From positions 496,001-560,000 of the forward strand of contig NZ_QPHL01000017.1 of the NCBI RefSeq assembly GCF_003335675.1: DNA of 64,000 bases, read 5' to 3'. Below the pieces are notes generated by a model, which searched no databases, had not been told where the DNA came from, and saw only the letters and a list, made by a program, of their open reading frames with translations. Source of the stretch: Winogradskyella sp. KYW1333 (GTDB lineage Bacteria; Bacteroidota; Bacteroidia; Flavobacteriales; Flavobacteriaceae). The position numbers were made by a program, and so were the translations under genes. Shown here one piece after another: positions 1 to 9,176 of this stretch; positions within the stretch are counted from its first letter, which is position 1; every line of letters begins with the position of its first letter.

Positions 1-1
1 A

Positions 2-835
2 AAAATACTCCGATTAGAAGCATTTCTTTCAAATTTCATAAAAAGTAGACCAGTAGATGTTTGGTTACCTGAAAACTATTCACCAAATAAAATATACAAT
101 GTGCTTTATATGCATGACGGGCAAATGTTATTTGATGGTCCTTCAACTTGGAATAAACAAGAATGGAAAGTAGATGAATGGGCCACAAAATTGATGCAAG
201 AAGAAAAGACGGAGAACTTTATTGTTGTTGCTATACATAACATTGCAGAAATACGCTGGGAAGATTTATTTCCACAAAAAACTTTTGAATTTATCTCAGA
301 AGAGGAAAGAGTTCAAGTAAAAAGTTTATCGGGTTCAAAAGAGTTTAAGCTTAATGGAGACAATTACTTGAGATTTATTGTTAAGGAATTAAAACCAATA
401 ATCGATTCTTCTTTTTCAGTGCATAAAGGCAGAGATAATACTTTTATTATGGGTTCAAGTATGGGAGGCTTAATGACTATGTATGCAATTTCTGAATATC
501 CAGAAATATTTGGTGGTGGTGCTTGTTTGTCAACGCATTGGGTAGGTGCACTACCAGTTGATAAAAACCCATTTCCTGAGGGTATCTTTAGTTATATGGA
601 GCAAAATTTTCCATTGGCAGGTAAGCATAAAATTTACTTTGATTATGGCAATGAAACTTTAGATGCACATTATCCTCAGTATGCACCAGAAGTGGATAGA
701 ATATTAAAACTAAAGGGATATACAGACGTTGATTCTCGTAATCTGTTTTTTGAAGGTACCAACCACTCAGAAAACTCGTGGAATCAGAGGTTAGATATTC
801 CATTGACTTTCCTATTAGGAAAAAGGACAGATTAA
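2..835 (+). CDS. Putative esterase (esterase D / PF00756 type), 5' end cut by window edge
   Basis: An alpha/beta-hydrolase that probably cleaves ester bonds. The reading frame is open to the first bases of the window (it reads ...VDVWLPENYSPNK before the usual MHDGQ segment), so the GTG at 101 is not the real start and the N-terminus lies outside. The nucleophile elbow is GSSMGG, with the serine in the middle, and a C-terminal GTNHSENSW segment probably supplies the catalytic His. VWLPENY...LYMHDGQ is typical of the esterase D/enterochelin-esterase-like family. It sits about 105 bases upstream of an alpha-glucan degradation gene set, and a strong hairpin separates it from the GH31 gene. It may therefore be the last gene of a preceding unit, perhaps one with susC/susD genes outside the window. 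The exact substrate cannot be told. Confidence 0.85.
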   Translation, partial: KILRLEAFLSNFIKSRPVDVWLPENYSPNKIYNVLYMHDGQMLFDGPSTWNKQEWKVDEWATKLMQEEKTENFIVVAIHNIAEIRWEDLFPQKTFEFISEEERVQVKSLSGSKEFKLNGDNYLRFIVKELKPIIDSSFSVHKGRDNTFIMGSSMGGLMTMYAISEYPEIFGGGACLSTHWVGALPVDKNPFPEGIFSYMEQNFPLAGKHKIYFDYGNETLDAHYPQYAPEVDRILKLKGYTDVDSRNLFFEGTNHSENSWNQRLDIPLTFLLGKRTD

Positions 836-845
836 TAGCAACCTT

Positions 846-882
846 AAATCCTCACAAGTCAGTTTTGGACTTGTGAGGATTT
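846..882 (+). terminator. Perfect 15-bp hairpin after the esterase gene
   Basis: Bases 846-860 are perfectly complementary to 868-882, with a 7-base loop (AGTTTTG). The stem has a GC-containing centre and AAA/TTT ends, so it can terminate in either direction. It lies 11 bases past the esterase stop codon and 58 bases before the GH31 start. It is best read as an intrinsic terminator or an mRNA-stabilising hairpin between the two genes. Confidence 0.8.
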
Positions 883-940
883 ATAAACGAAAAGTGAAAT
901 AGGATTCAATTCGAAGTTTCACAATTAAAATTAAAAACAA

Positions 941-3376
941 ATGAGAAAGCTTTTTCTTAGTCTTTTATTCATTATAACTGACATAACGTGTTTATTTTCT
1001 CAGAATTCTGAGAGAGTTTACCAGTCACATTCTGAAGAGAACGGGATATTTTCAGTTACCACAAATGATGGAAAATATCTCTTTACATATTATTCAACAG
1101 AGATATTAGAAACCACTTTTATACCTAGTGGTGAAGAGACCAATGTAAACTCTCACGCTGTAATTTTGCAACCTAATAAAGTTGAGACAAACTACAAATA
1201 TGTTGGGAATGATATAACTTATGGGACTGAAGGCTTATCAGTAATTGTTACTACTGAACCCTTCAAAATAAGCTATACCTATAACGATAATCCTTTGATT
1301 TCAGAGAGAAGAGGGTATTATAAAAGTCCTCATGAATCTATGGAGTTAGTTAAAGATCATATAATTGCCGAAACATCTGAAAAAATTGAATTTAATCTTA
1401 CCGAAGAAGAGGTCTTGTATGGTGGAGGTTCTAGAGCACTTGACATGAACCGAAGAGGGCATAGGTTACCACTTTACAATAGAGCACAATATGGTTATCA
1501 GTCCTATAGTGAATTACTTAATTTCACCCTACCTATTGTGTTGTCATCTAAGAAATATATGCTCCATTTTGATAATTCCACAATTGGATATTTAGATCTA
1601 GATAGTAAAAAAGAAAACACTCTCACTTATGAAACGTTATCAGGAAGAAAGACATATCAAATCGTGGCAGGTAAAACCTGGTATGATGTAGTAGAAAATT
1701 ATACAAATTTAACTGGGAAACAGCCAATGCTACCACGTTGGGTACTTGGTAATTTTTCAAGCCGTTTTGGCTACCACTCTCAAAAAGAAACTTTAGAAAC
1801 TATTGATAAGTTTAAGGAAGATGAAATTCCAGTAGACGCCATAATTATAGATTTATATTGGTTTGGTAAGGAAATTCAAGGTACCCTAGGAAACTTTGAA
1901 TTTGATAGAGATTCTTTTCCAGAACCAACAAAAATGGTAGATGTTTTAAAATCTCAAAATGTAGAAACCACGTTAATAACTGAGCCTTATGTTCTTAAGA
2001 CTTCAAAGCGCTGGGAGGAGGCAGTAAATGAAGATATACTAGCTAAAGATTCCATTGGCAATCCTGCGGTTTTTGAATTTTATTTTGGTAAAGGTGGTAT
2101 AATAGACATCTTCAAACCTAAAGGAGAACGTTGGTTTAAAGATATTTATAATAAATTATCAGACTATGGCGTCAATGGCTTTTGGGGTGACCTTGGAGAA
2201 CCAGAGGAATTACCCAATTGGGTAAATTTTGAGACAGGTTCGGCAGATGAACTTCATAATATTTATGGTCATAATTGGGCAAAGCTGGTCTATGAGGCAA
2301 GTTTAGAATCAAATCCTAATCGAAGACCATTTGTATTAATGCGAGCCGGTTATTCTGGGTCGCAACGTTATGGAATGATACCATGGACAGGAGATGTGAG
2401 TAGAAGTTGGGGAGGGCTTATGCCACAACCAGAAATTGCATTGCAAATGGGAATGCAAGGAATTGCATACATGCATAGTGATTTAGGTGGATTTGCAGGC
2501 GCAAACCTTGATGATGAGCTTTATGCGCGTTGGTTGCAGTATGGTGTGTTTCAACCAATATTTAGACCTCATGCGGATGAAACCCTAGCCAGTGAACCTG
2601 TTTATAGAAGTGAAAAAGCTAAAAAACTTGCAAATTTCGCAATTCAGATGCGATATAGGATGTTGCCATACAATTACCATTTGATGGTTGAGAATCATTT
2701 TAAGGGTAGGCCATTAATGCGTCCTTTGTTTTTTGAGGAACCTAATAATGCCGATTTATTAGAGTATTCTGATGCGTATTTATGGGGAAATGATATTCTT
2801 GTTTCTCCAGTTTTAGAGGCAGGTAAGAAGACTCAAGAGGTTTATTTTCCAAAAGGTTCTATGTGGTTTGATATTGAGACTGATGAAGTTATTGAAGGCG
2901 GTCAAAAAAAGAGCGTAACGTTAAGTGAAAGTTTTATTCCTGTTTATGTACGAGGAGGATCTTTTATACCACTGGCAAAACTAATACAGTCTACAAAATC
3001 CTATGATGACGGTTATTTGCAATTGCAGTATTATCATGATGTTACAGTTTCAGAATCCCAACGTCACCTTTATATGGATGATGGTATTACAACAAATACT
3101 TTCGAAAATGGAGCGTATCAAACTTTACATTTTGAAGCAAAGATTAGGGAATCATGGTTAGAAATTGAATTCAATGCTAATAATGGCAAGAATTTTAAAC
3201 CTAGGACAAAAACCATTGATTTTACAATTCATAATATAGAAAAGAAACCAAAACGTATTAAGATTAATAATGAGAAAGTTAATGAAACATACAATTCTCA
3301 ATATAAGACCTTAACATTAAGTATTGATTGGGATACAAATACTGAGAAGAAAGTACGCATTAAACTAAGAAAATAA
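941..3376 (+). CDS. GH31 family alpha-glucosidase, exported
   Basis: A retaining exo-acting glycosidase that probably removes glucose from the non-reducing ends of maltodextrins in the periplasm. An N-terminal signal peptide (hydrophobic LFLSLLFII, ending near CLFSQ) precedes an N-terminal beta-sandwich, a TIM barrel starting about residue 260 and C-terminal beta domains. The catalytic nucleophile should be Asp417 in FWGDLGEPEE, and the acid/base Asp485 in WTGDVSRSW; both are GH31 signature positions. The 811-residue length is normal for bacterial GH31. The next gene starts 7 bases after the stop, so the gene is probably cotranscribed with the GH13, GH13 and GH97 genes that follow. Other GH31 specificities (alpha-xylosidase, sulfoquinovosidase) exist, but the neighbours favour alpha-glucan. 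Confidence 0.9.
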   Translation: MRKLFLSLLFIITDITCLFSQNSERVYQSHSEENGIFSVTTNDGKYLFTYYSTEILETTFIPSGEETNVNSHAVILQPNKVETNYKYVGNDITYGTEGLSVIVTTEPFKISYTYNDNPLISERRGYYKSPHESMELVKDHIIAETSEKIEFNLTEEEVLYGGGSRALDMNRRGHRLPLYNRAQYGYQSYSELLNFTLPIVLSSKKYMLHFDNSTIGYLDLDSKKENTLTYETLSGRKTYQIVAGKTWYDVVENYTNLTGKQPMLPRWVLGNFSSRFGYHSQKETLETIDKFKEDEIPVDAIIIDLYWFGKEIQGTLGNFEFDRDSFPEPTKMVDVLKSQNVETTLITEPYVLKTSKRWEEAVNEDILAKDSIGNPAVFEFYFGKGGIIDIFKPKGERWFKDIYNKLSDYGVNGFWGDLGEPEELPNWVNFETGSADELHNIYGHNWAKLVYEASLESNPNRRPFVLMRAGYSGSQRYGMIPWTGDVSRSWGGLMPQPEIALQMGMQGIAYMHSDLGGFAGANLDDELYARWLQYGVFQPIFRPHADETLASEPVYRSEKAKKLANFAIQMRYRMLPYNYHLMVENHFKGRPLMRPLFFEEPNNADLLEYSDAYLWGNDILVSPVLEAGKKTQEVYFPKGSMWFDIETDEVIEGGQKKSVTLSESFIPVYVRGGSFIPLAKLIQSTKSYDDGYLQLQYYHDVTVSESQRHLYMDDGITTNTFENGAYQTLHFEAKIRESWLEIEFNANNGKNFKPRTKTIDFTIHNIEKKPKRIKINNEKVNETYNSQYKTLTLSIDWDTNTEKKVRIKLRK

Positions 3377-3383
3377 TCCATAA

Positions 3384-5279
3384 ATGAAACACTATCAACT
3401 TGTCATATTTGCAATTAGTATCTTTAGTGTCATGGGATGTAAAAGTGACATAAAACAAGAAAAATCAGAAACGATTAAAACAGAACATCTTAAAAATAGC
3501 ATGAAGAAAAAAGTAGTTATTTATCAAGTTTTTACAAGACTTTTTGGGAATACAAATACCACAAATAGACCATGGGGAACAATTGAGGAAAATGGTGTTG
3601 GTAAGTTCAGTGATTTAACCGAAAAAGCACTAAAGGAAATTAAAGAACTTGGTATTACTCATATATGGTACACAGGTGTACCCCATCACGATATAATTAC
3701 AGATTACACTCAATATGGAATTTCAAATGATGATCCCGATGTTGTGAAAGGTAGGGCAGGATCACCATATGCAGTTAAGGACTATTATAATGTTAACCCA
3801 GATTTGGCTGATAATGTTGAAAATCGTTTGGAAGAATTCCAGGCTTTGATAGAACGAACACATAAAGTTGGTCTTAAACTCATTATTGATATTGTACCAA
3901 ACCATGTTGCTCGTAATTATAAAAGTTTAACCCTTCCTGAAGGTATTAAAGACTTTGGTGAAGATGATGATACGTCCGTAACCTATTCTGTAAACAACAA
4001 TTTTTATTATAATCCTGGTGAATCTTTTCAGGTTCCAGATTGGCAAAATGGATATCAGCCATTAGGAGGTGAAAGCCACCCTTTGATTGATGGTAAATTT
4101 GACGAAAATCCAGCCAAATGGACAGGTAATGGTTCTAGAGCATCAAAACCTAATGTCAATGATTGGTACGAAACTGTTAAGATTAATTATGGTATAAGTC
4201 CAGATGGTTCAAAAGATTTCGATGAGCTTCCTACTGGTTTTGAAAATGAAGATTATGAAGCACATTTCAAATTCTGGCAAGATAAAACAGTTCCAGATTC
4301 ATGGATAAAATTTAAGGATATTGCATTGTATTGGTTGGCTAAAGGTGTGGACGGATTCCGTTTTGATATGGCAGAAATGGTGCCAGTTGAGTTTTGGAGT
4401 TATATGAACTCGCATATAAAAATGAAGAATCCAGAAGCCTTCTTATTGGCTGAAGTATATCAACCGCATTTGTACAGAGATTACATTAAAAAAGGAAAAA
4501 TGGACTATCTCTATGATAAAGTTCAACTCTATGATACACTAAAGCATGTCATGCAAGGATATGGTAAAACAGATAATATCCCTCCAATTTTAGATGAATT
4601 ATCCGATATAGAGCATCATATGCTTCATTTTTTAGAAAATCATGATGAACAACGTATAGCGAGCCCAGATTTTGCCGGAGACCCAAATAAAGGGAAGCCG
4701 GCAATGGTAGTCTCAGCCACATCTTCGACTTCACCAACAATGATTTATTTTGCTCAAGAGTTTGGAGAACCTGGTGCAGAAGATTTAGGCTTTGGCGATC
4801 CTACGCGCACGTCAATATTCGATTATGGGTCTGTTCCAAGTTTGGTTCGCTGGGTAAATGACAAGAAATTTGATGGCGGTCAATCTACAGAATCAGAGTT
4901 AGAATTACGGGATTTTTACAAGAGACTACTCAATTTCACAATTAATAGTTCTGCCTTGATGGGTAATTATCAAGATATTCATTTATACAATCAGCAAAAT
5001 ACAGAATGGTACAATGATAAAGTATTGTCTTTTGTAAGATGGAATGAAGATGAACAATTGATAGTCATTTCTAATTTCAATGTAGATAATACGTATGGGT
5101 TTGAACTTCAGTTACCTGAAGGACTTATTGAAAAACTAGGTTTAGACAATGGAGAATATAAGGTAGAAGATCAACTTTATGATCAATATAATTCAACCTT
5201 AAAAGTTATAAATGGTAAAGCAGAAGTTAGAATTGACATTGAACCATTACAATCATTTATTTTAAAAATCAACCATTAA
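3384..5279 (+). CDS. GH13 alpha-amylase family lipoprotein (first copy)
   Basis: A glycoside hydrolase family 13 enzyme acting on alpha-1,4-glucans. The signal peptide ends in a lipobox (SVMGC, Cys19), so the protein is a lipoprotein, probably outer-membrane anchored. The barrel shows the family's conserved regions: IVPNHV (region I), DGFRFDMAE with nucleophile Asp328 (II), LLAEVYQ with acid/base Glu357 (III), and ENHDEQR with Asp421 (IV). A C-terminal beta domain follows from about residue 540. The 631-residue protein is longer than a minimal amylase because of an insertion of roughly 100 residues between regions I and II. The gene starts 7 bases after the GH31 stop and is followed by the second GH13 gene after 2 bases. 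Whether it is an amylase, a cyclomaltodextrinase or a glucanotransferase cannot be read from motifs alone. Confidence 0.9.
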   Translation: MKHYQLVIFAISIFSVMGCKSDIKQEKSETIKTEHLKNSMKKKVVIYQVFTRLFGNTNTTNRPWGTIEENGVGKFSDLTEKALKEIKELGITHIWYTGVPHHDIITDYTQYGISNDDPDVVKGRAGSPYAVKDYYNVNPDLADNVENRLEEFQALIERTHKVGLKLIIDIVPNHVARNYKSLTLPEGIKDFGEDDDTSVTYSVNNNFYYNPGESFQVPDWQNGYQPLGGESHPLIDGKFDENPAKWTGNGSRASKPNVNDWYETVKINYGISPDGSKDFDELPTGFENEDYEAHFKFWQDKTVPDSWIKFKDIALYWLAKGVDGFRFDMAEMVPVEFWSYMNSHIKMKNPEAFLLAEVYQPHLYRDYIKKGKMDYLYDKVQLYDTLKHVMQGYGKTDNIPPILDELSDIEHHMLHFLENHDEQRIASPDFAGDPNKGKPAMVVSATSSTSPTMIYFAQEFGEPGAEDLGFGDPTRTSIFDYGSVPSLVRWVNDKKFDGGQSTESELELRDFYKRLLNFTINSSALMGNYQDIHLYNQQNTEWYNDKVLSFVRWNEDEQLIVISNFNVDNTYGFELQLPEGLIEKLGLDNGEYKVEDQLYDQYNSTLKVINGKAEVRIDIEPLQSFILKINH

Positions 5280-5281
5280 AA

Positions 5282-6961
5282 ATGAAATATATAATTTTAA
5301 CAGTAGCTATTTGTCTATCGGTGATGACATGCAAAAACACATCTAATCAAGAACAAACTCAAGATAAAGTTGAAGAGACAACAACTTCTAGCACTCCTTT
5401 TGTTTGGGAAGGGGCAAATCTCTATTTCTTGCTAACAGATCGCTTTAATAATGGTGATATATCGAATGACATAAATTTTGACAGAACTAAAGAGCCTGGT
5501 AAACTTAGAGGTTTTGAGGGTGGTGATATTAAAGGTGTTACTCAAAAAGTTAAGGAAGGATATTTCACGGATTTAGGTATTAACGCCATCTGGATGACAC
5601 CAATAGTTGAGCAGATTCATGGAGCAACAGATGAAGGAACTGGGTTGTCATATGGTTTTCATGGTTATTGGACTAAGGACTGGACCAGCATAGACCCTAA
5701 TTATGGTACAAAGGAAGATTTACATGAGTTGGTTAAAGAAGCACATGCAAAGGATATAAGAATTGTCTTAGATGCAGTTATAAACCATATAGGTCCTGTC
5801 ACCCATAAAGATCCGGTTTGGCCAAGTGATTGGGTAAGGACAGAACCGCAATGTAAATATGATAATTACGAAAATACTATTACATGTACTTTGGTTAAGA
5901 ACCTACCAGACATTAAGACTGAAAGTAATGAGGAAGTTGAATTACCACCTCAATTGGTTGAAAAATGGAAAGCAGAAGGACGCTATGACCAAGAAGTAGC
6001 GGAATTAGATTCTTTTTTTGAACGAACAGGACATCCTAGAGCACCTCGTTTTTACATTATGAAATGGTTGACTGATTACATAACGGAATTTGGAATCGAC
6101 GGATATCGTTGTGATACGGTAAAGCATACTGAAGAATACGTATGGTCAGAATTCAAGAAAGAGTGTGATTACGCTTTCACCGAATTCAAGAAAAATAACC
6201 CAAATAAAGTAATAGATAACAACGACTTTTATCTGGTTGGAGAAGTTTACAATTATGGAATTTCAGGAGGAAAATACTTTGATTTTGGAGATAAAAAAGT
6301 AAACTATTATGATGATATGTTTACGCAACAAATCAACTTTGAATTTAAGTGGAACGCGAAAGAATTACAAGCTGAAACACTTTTCAGAAAGTATGACCAA
6401 AAGCTTAAAAATGACTTGAAAGGTTATGGTGTTTTAAATTATTTAAGCTCCCATGATGATGGTCAACCATTCGATTCAGACCGGAAAAAACCATTCGAAA
6501 CAGCAAACAAGCTATTGCTTTCACCTGGTGCCTCACAAGTGTATTATGGTGATGAATCAGCACGCTCCTTGGTTATTGAAGGAACTGTTGGAGATGCAAC
6601 ATTAAGATCTAAAATGAATTGGGATGAAATTGCCACAGATGACGCTAGAAAGAGCATTTTAAAGCATTGGCAAAAATTAGGTCAATTTAGAGCCAACCAT
6701 CCTGCTGTTGGAGCTGGAAAGCATCAGATGATTACTGCACAACCTTATTATTTTTATAGAACTTATCAGAAAGGTGGTTTTAGAGATTTAGTGGTTATTG
6801 GGTTAGATGTTCATAAGGGTGCAAAATCTATTGACGTCTCTAAAATGTTTAAAGATGAGGACAACATAAGAGATGCGTACTCAGGTAAAAAAACCAAAGT
6901 GGTTGATGGTCGCGTTGTGATTGATTCAGAATTTGATATTGTGTTACTAGAAAAAATATAA
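5282..6961 (+). CDS. GH13 alpha-amylase family lipoprotein (second copy)
   Basis: A second GH13 enzyme, clearly different in sequence from its upstream neighbour. The signal peptide ends in a lipobox-like SVMTC with Cys17. Catalytic residues are all present: Asp278 in DGYRCDTVKH (nucleophile), Glu321 in LVGEVYN (acid/base) and Asp392 in SSHDDGQP (transition-state stabiliser). The early motif LYFLLTDRFNNGD and the region-I motif DAVINHIG are typical of periplasmic alpha-amylases of the SusA/neopullulanase type. Gaps are 2 bases to both neighbours, which means tight cotranscription and probably translational coupling. It is expected to hydrolyse maltodextrins brought into the periplasm, feeding the GH31 and GH97 exo-enzymes. 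Confidence 0.9.
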   Translation: MKYIILTVAICLSVMTCKNTSNQEQTQDKVEETTTSSTPFVWEGANLYFLLTDRFNNGDISNDINFDRTKEPGKLRGFEGGDIKGVTQKVKEGYFTDLGINAIWMTPIVEQIHGATDEGTGLSYGFHGYWTKDWTSIDPNYGTKEDLHELVKEAHAKDIRIVLDAVINHIGPVTHKDPVWPSDWVRTEPQCKYDNYENTITCTLVKNLPDIKTESNEEVELPPQLVEKWKAEGRYDQEVAELDSFFERTGHPRAPRFYIMKWLTDYITEFGIDGYRCDTVKHTEEYVWSEFKKECDYAFTEFKKNNPNKVIDNNDFYLVGEVYNYGISGGKYFDFGDKKVNYYDDMFTQQINFEFKWNAKELQAETLFRKYDQKLKNDLKGYGVLNYLSSHDDGQPFDSDRKKPFETANKLLLSPGASQVYYGDESARSLVIEGTVGDATLRSKMNWDEIATDDARKSILKHWQKLGQFRANHPAVGAGKHQMITAQPYYFYRTYQKGGFRDLVVIGLDVHKGAKSIDVSKMFKDEDNIRDAYSGKKTKVVDGRVVIDSEFDIVLLEKI

Positions 6962-6963
6962 CT

Positions 6964-9090
6964 ATGAAAATTAAATTATTTACACTTGTTTTAATTGTGT
7001 CATTATTAGGATGTTCGGAAAATAATAATGAAATGATAGAAGTTTCTTCTCCAGAATCAAAGGTTAAAGTTGAGTTTAATATTAATGATAAAGGGCAACC
7101 ATATTATTCGGTAAAGTACAATAATGGAGTGGTAATCGATACCTCGTATTTGGGATTTGAATTCACAAATGCAGAAGCTATTGATTCTAATTTAAAAATA
7201 ATGACTGCTGAGATAAGTTCATTTGATGAAACTTGGCAGATGCCTTGGGGAGAACAAATTGATGTAAAAAATAAATACAATCAACTTGATATTAAACTTC
7301 AAGAAACAACTGATTTAAAAAGACAACTTAACGTTGTTTTTAGAGTATATGATGATGGAATTGGATTTAGATATGAATTCCCAGAGCAAGAAGGTTGGGC
7401 GGAAGCCTTAATTAAGGAGGAGCAAACGGAGTTTAATCTAACCGAAGATTATAAAACATTTTGGATTCCTGGAGATTGGGATATTTATGAGCATTTGTAT
7501 TCAGAGACTATGTTTTCTGAAATTGATGCAATTAGTAAGCGCGATCATCCAAATCTTGCCCAAACCTATATTCCTAATAATGCTGTAAATACACCCACTA
7601 CGTTGATTGGAGATAAAGGCTTACATCTAAGTTTTCATGAGGCATCCTTGATCGATTATTCAGATATGACACTTGGTGTAGATAAGGAGAACCTAAAGTT
7701 TAAAAGTATTCTAGTTGGTAGTGAAAATAAAGATTATAAGGTAAGAAGAAGTTTACCATTTAATACACCTTGGAGAACAGTGCAAATATCTGAAGATGCA
7801 GCTGGATTAATAGAATCAAATCTCATAGTAAATCTTAATGAACCAAATAAAATTGGTGATGTATCCTGGTTTAAACCAATGAAGTATACAGGTGTTTGGT
7901 GGGAAATGCACTTAAATAAATCATCATGGGATTATGGTATGGAACAAGTTGATGGTAAATGGGTTGATACTGGTAAGGCTCATGGAAGGCATGGTGCAAC
8001 AACAGAAAATGTAAAACGCTTTATAGATTTTTCTGCAAAAAATAATATCGGTGGCGTTTTAGTTGAAGGTTGGAATACTGGTTGGGAGCGTTGGATCGGT
8101 TTTCCTGATCGTGAAGGTGTTTTTGATTTTGTGACCCCTTATCCTGATTATGATTTTGAAGAAGTAACAAATTATGCGAGAGAAAAAGGTGTTGAAATTA
8201 TTATGCATCATGAAACATCCGCTGCAACAGAGACATATACAAAGCAAATGGATACTGCATATGCATTAATGCAGAAATACGGTATGCATGCTGTCAAGTC
8301 CGGGTACGTTGGAAAAATTTTACCAGATGGTGAGTATCACCATGGTCAGTATATGGTGAATCATTATAATAATGCTGTTGAAAAAGCAGCAAAATATCAA
8401 GTTGCGGTTAATGCACATGAGCCAATTAAGGCAACAGGGTTAAGAAGAACCTATCCTAATGCCATTTCTAGAGAAGGTCTGCGTGGACAAGAATTTAATG
8501 CCTGGTCAATTGAAAAAGGTAACCCTCCTAGTCATTTGCCTACTGTGGCCTTCACAAGAATGTTGGCAGGACCTATTGATTTTACACCTGGAATATTCAA
8601 TATTAAATTTGATGAGTACAAGGAAGAAAGTCAAGTAAATACTACGCTTGCACAACAATTAGCATTATATATTGTGATATATAGTCCGGTACAAATGGCG
8701 GCAGATTTAATTGAGCATTATGAGGCAAATCCCGAGCCATTACAATTTATAAAAGACGTTGGTGTAGATTGGGAAAAATCTACGGTTTTGAATGGTGAAG
8801 TTGGTGATTATGTGACTATTGCAAGAAAAGAAAAAGGCACTGGCAACTGGTTTGTCGGAGGAATAACAGATGAAAATTCAGTATCTTTTAAGTTGGATTT
8901 TGATTTTTTAGATGAAAATCAAGATTATGAGGCAATCCTATATAAAGACGGTCCTAAAGCCCATTGGGATAATAATCCTCTTGACATATTGATTGAAAAA
9001 CTAGATTTAAATAATCAGTCTAGTTTAGATGTTCAATTGGCTGAAGGCGGTGGTTTTGCTTTAAGTTTAAAAAAAATGACTAAGTCATAA
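6964..9090 (+). CDS. GH97 alpha-glucosidase lipoprotein, SusB-like (inverting type)
   Basis: Family 97 glycoside hydrolase, the SusB role of Bacteroidetes starch systems. It releases glucose from maltooligosaccharides. The lipobox is SLLGC (Cys17). An N-terminal beta-sandwich domain leads into the barrel (GVLVEGWNTGWERW). Glu417 (HHETSA), Glu486 (HEPIKATG) and Glu510 (REGLRGQE) have the same mutual spacing, 69 and 24 residues, as the three catalytic-centre glutamates Glu439, Glu508 and Glu532 of Bacteroides SusB. This predicts the inverting alpha-glucosidase subgroup rather than the retaining alpha-galactosidase subgroup. It is the last gene of the tight four-gene set; an unrelated glycosyltransferase converges on it from the other strand 86 bases downstream. 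Confidence 0.93.
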   Translation: MKIKLFTLVLIVSLLGCSENNNEMIEVSSPESKVKVEFNINDKGQPYYSVKYNNGVVIDTSYLGFEFTNAEAIDSNLKIMTAEISSFDETWQMPWGEQIDVKNKYNQLDIKLQETTDLKRQLNVVFRVYDDGIGFRYEFPEQEGWAEALIKEEQTEFNLTEDYKTFWIPGDWDIYEHLYSETMFSEIDAISKRDHPNLAQTYIPNNAVNTPTTLIGDKGLHLSFHEASLIDYSDMTLGVDKENLKFKSILVGSENKDYKVRRSLPFNTPWRTVQISEDAAGLIESNLIVNLNEPNKIGDVSWFKPMKYTGVWWEMHLNKSSWDYGMEQVDGKWVDTGKAHGRHGATTENVKRFIDFSAKNNIGGVLVEGWNTGWERWIGFPDREGVFDFVTPYPDYDFEEVTNYAREKGVEIIMHHETSAATETYTKQMDTAYALMQKYGMHAVKSGYVGKILPDGEYHHGQYMVNHYNNAVEKAAKYQVAVNAHEPIKATGLRRTYPNAISREGLRGQEFNAWSIEKGNPPSHLPTVAFTRMLAGPIDFTPGIFNIKFDEYKEESQVNTTLAQQLALYIVIYSPVQMAADLIEHYEANPEPLQFIKDVGVDWEKSTVLNGEVGDYVTIARKEKGTGNWFVGGITDENSVSFKLDFDFLDENQDYEAILYKDGPKAHWDNNPLDILIEKLDLNNQSSLDVQLAEGGGFALSLKKMTKS

Positions 9091-9176
9091 GTCAATAGAC
9101 AATAAATTTGTTTTCATAGTAATTTCATAGTCGGGTGTAGGAATTAGGGGTTAAAAAATTGACTAATTAAAATTAA

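Noticed and set aside
101-835. GTG at 101 as the start of the esterase gene
   Set aside because: The same frame is open to base 2 and encodes family-typical residues upstream, so the gene is cut by the window edge.
9091-9176. AT-rich repeats between the GH97 gene and the glycosyltransferase as a terminator
   Set aside because: The pairing is nearly all A-T, short and without a stable stem.
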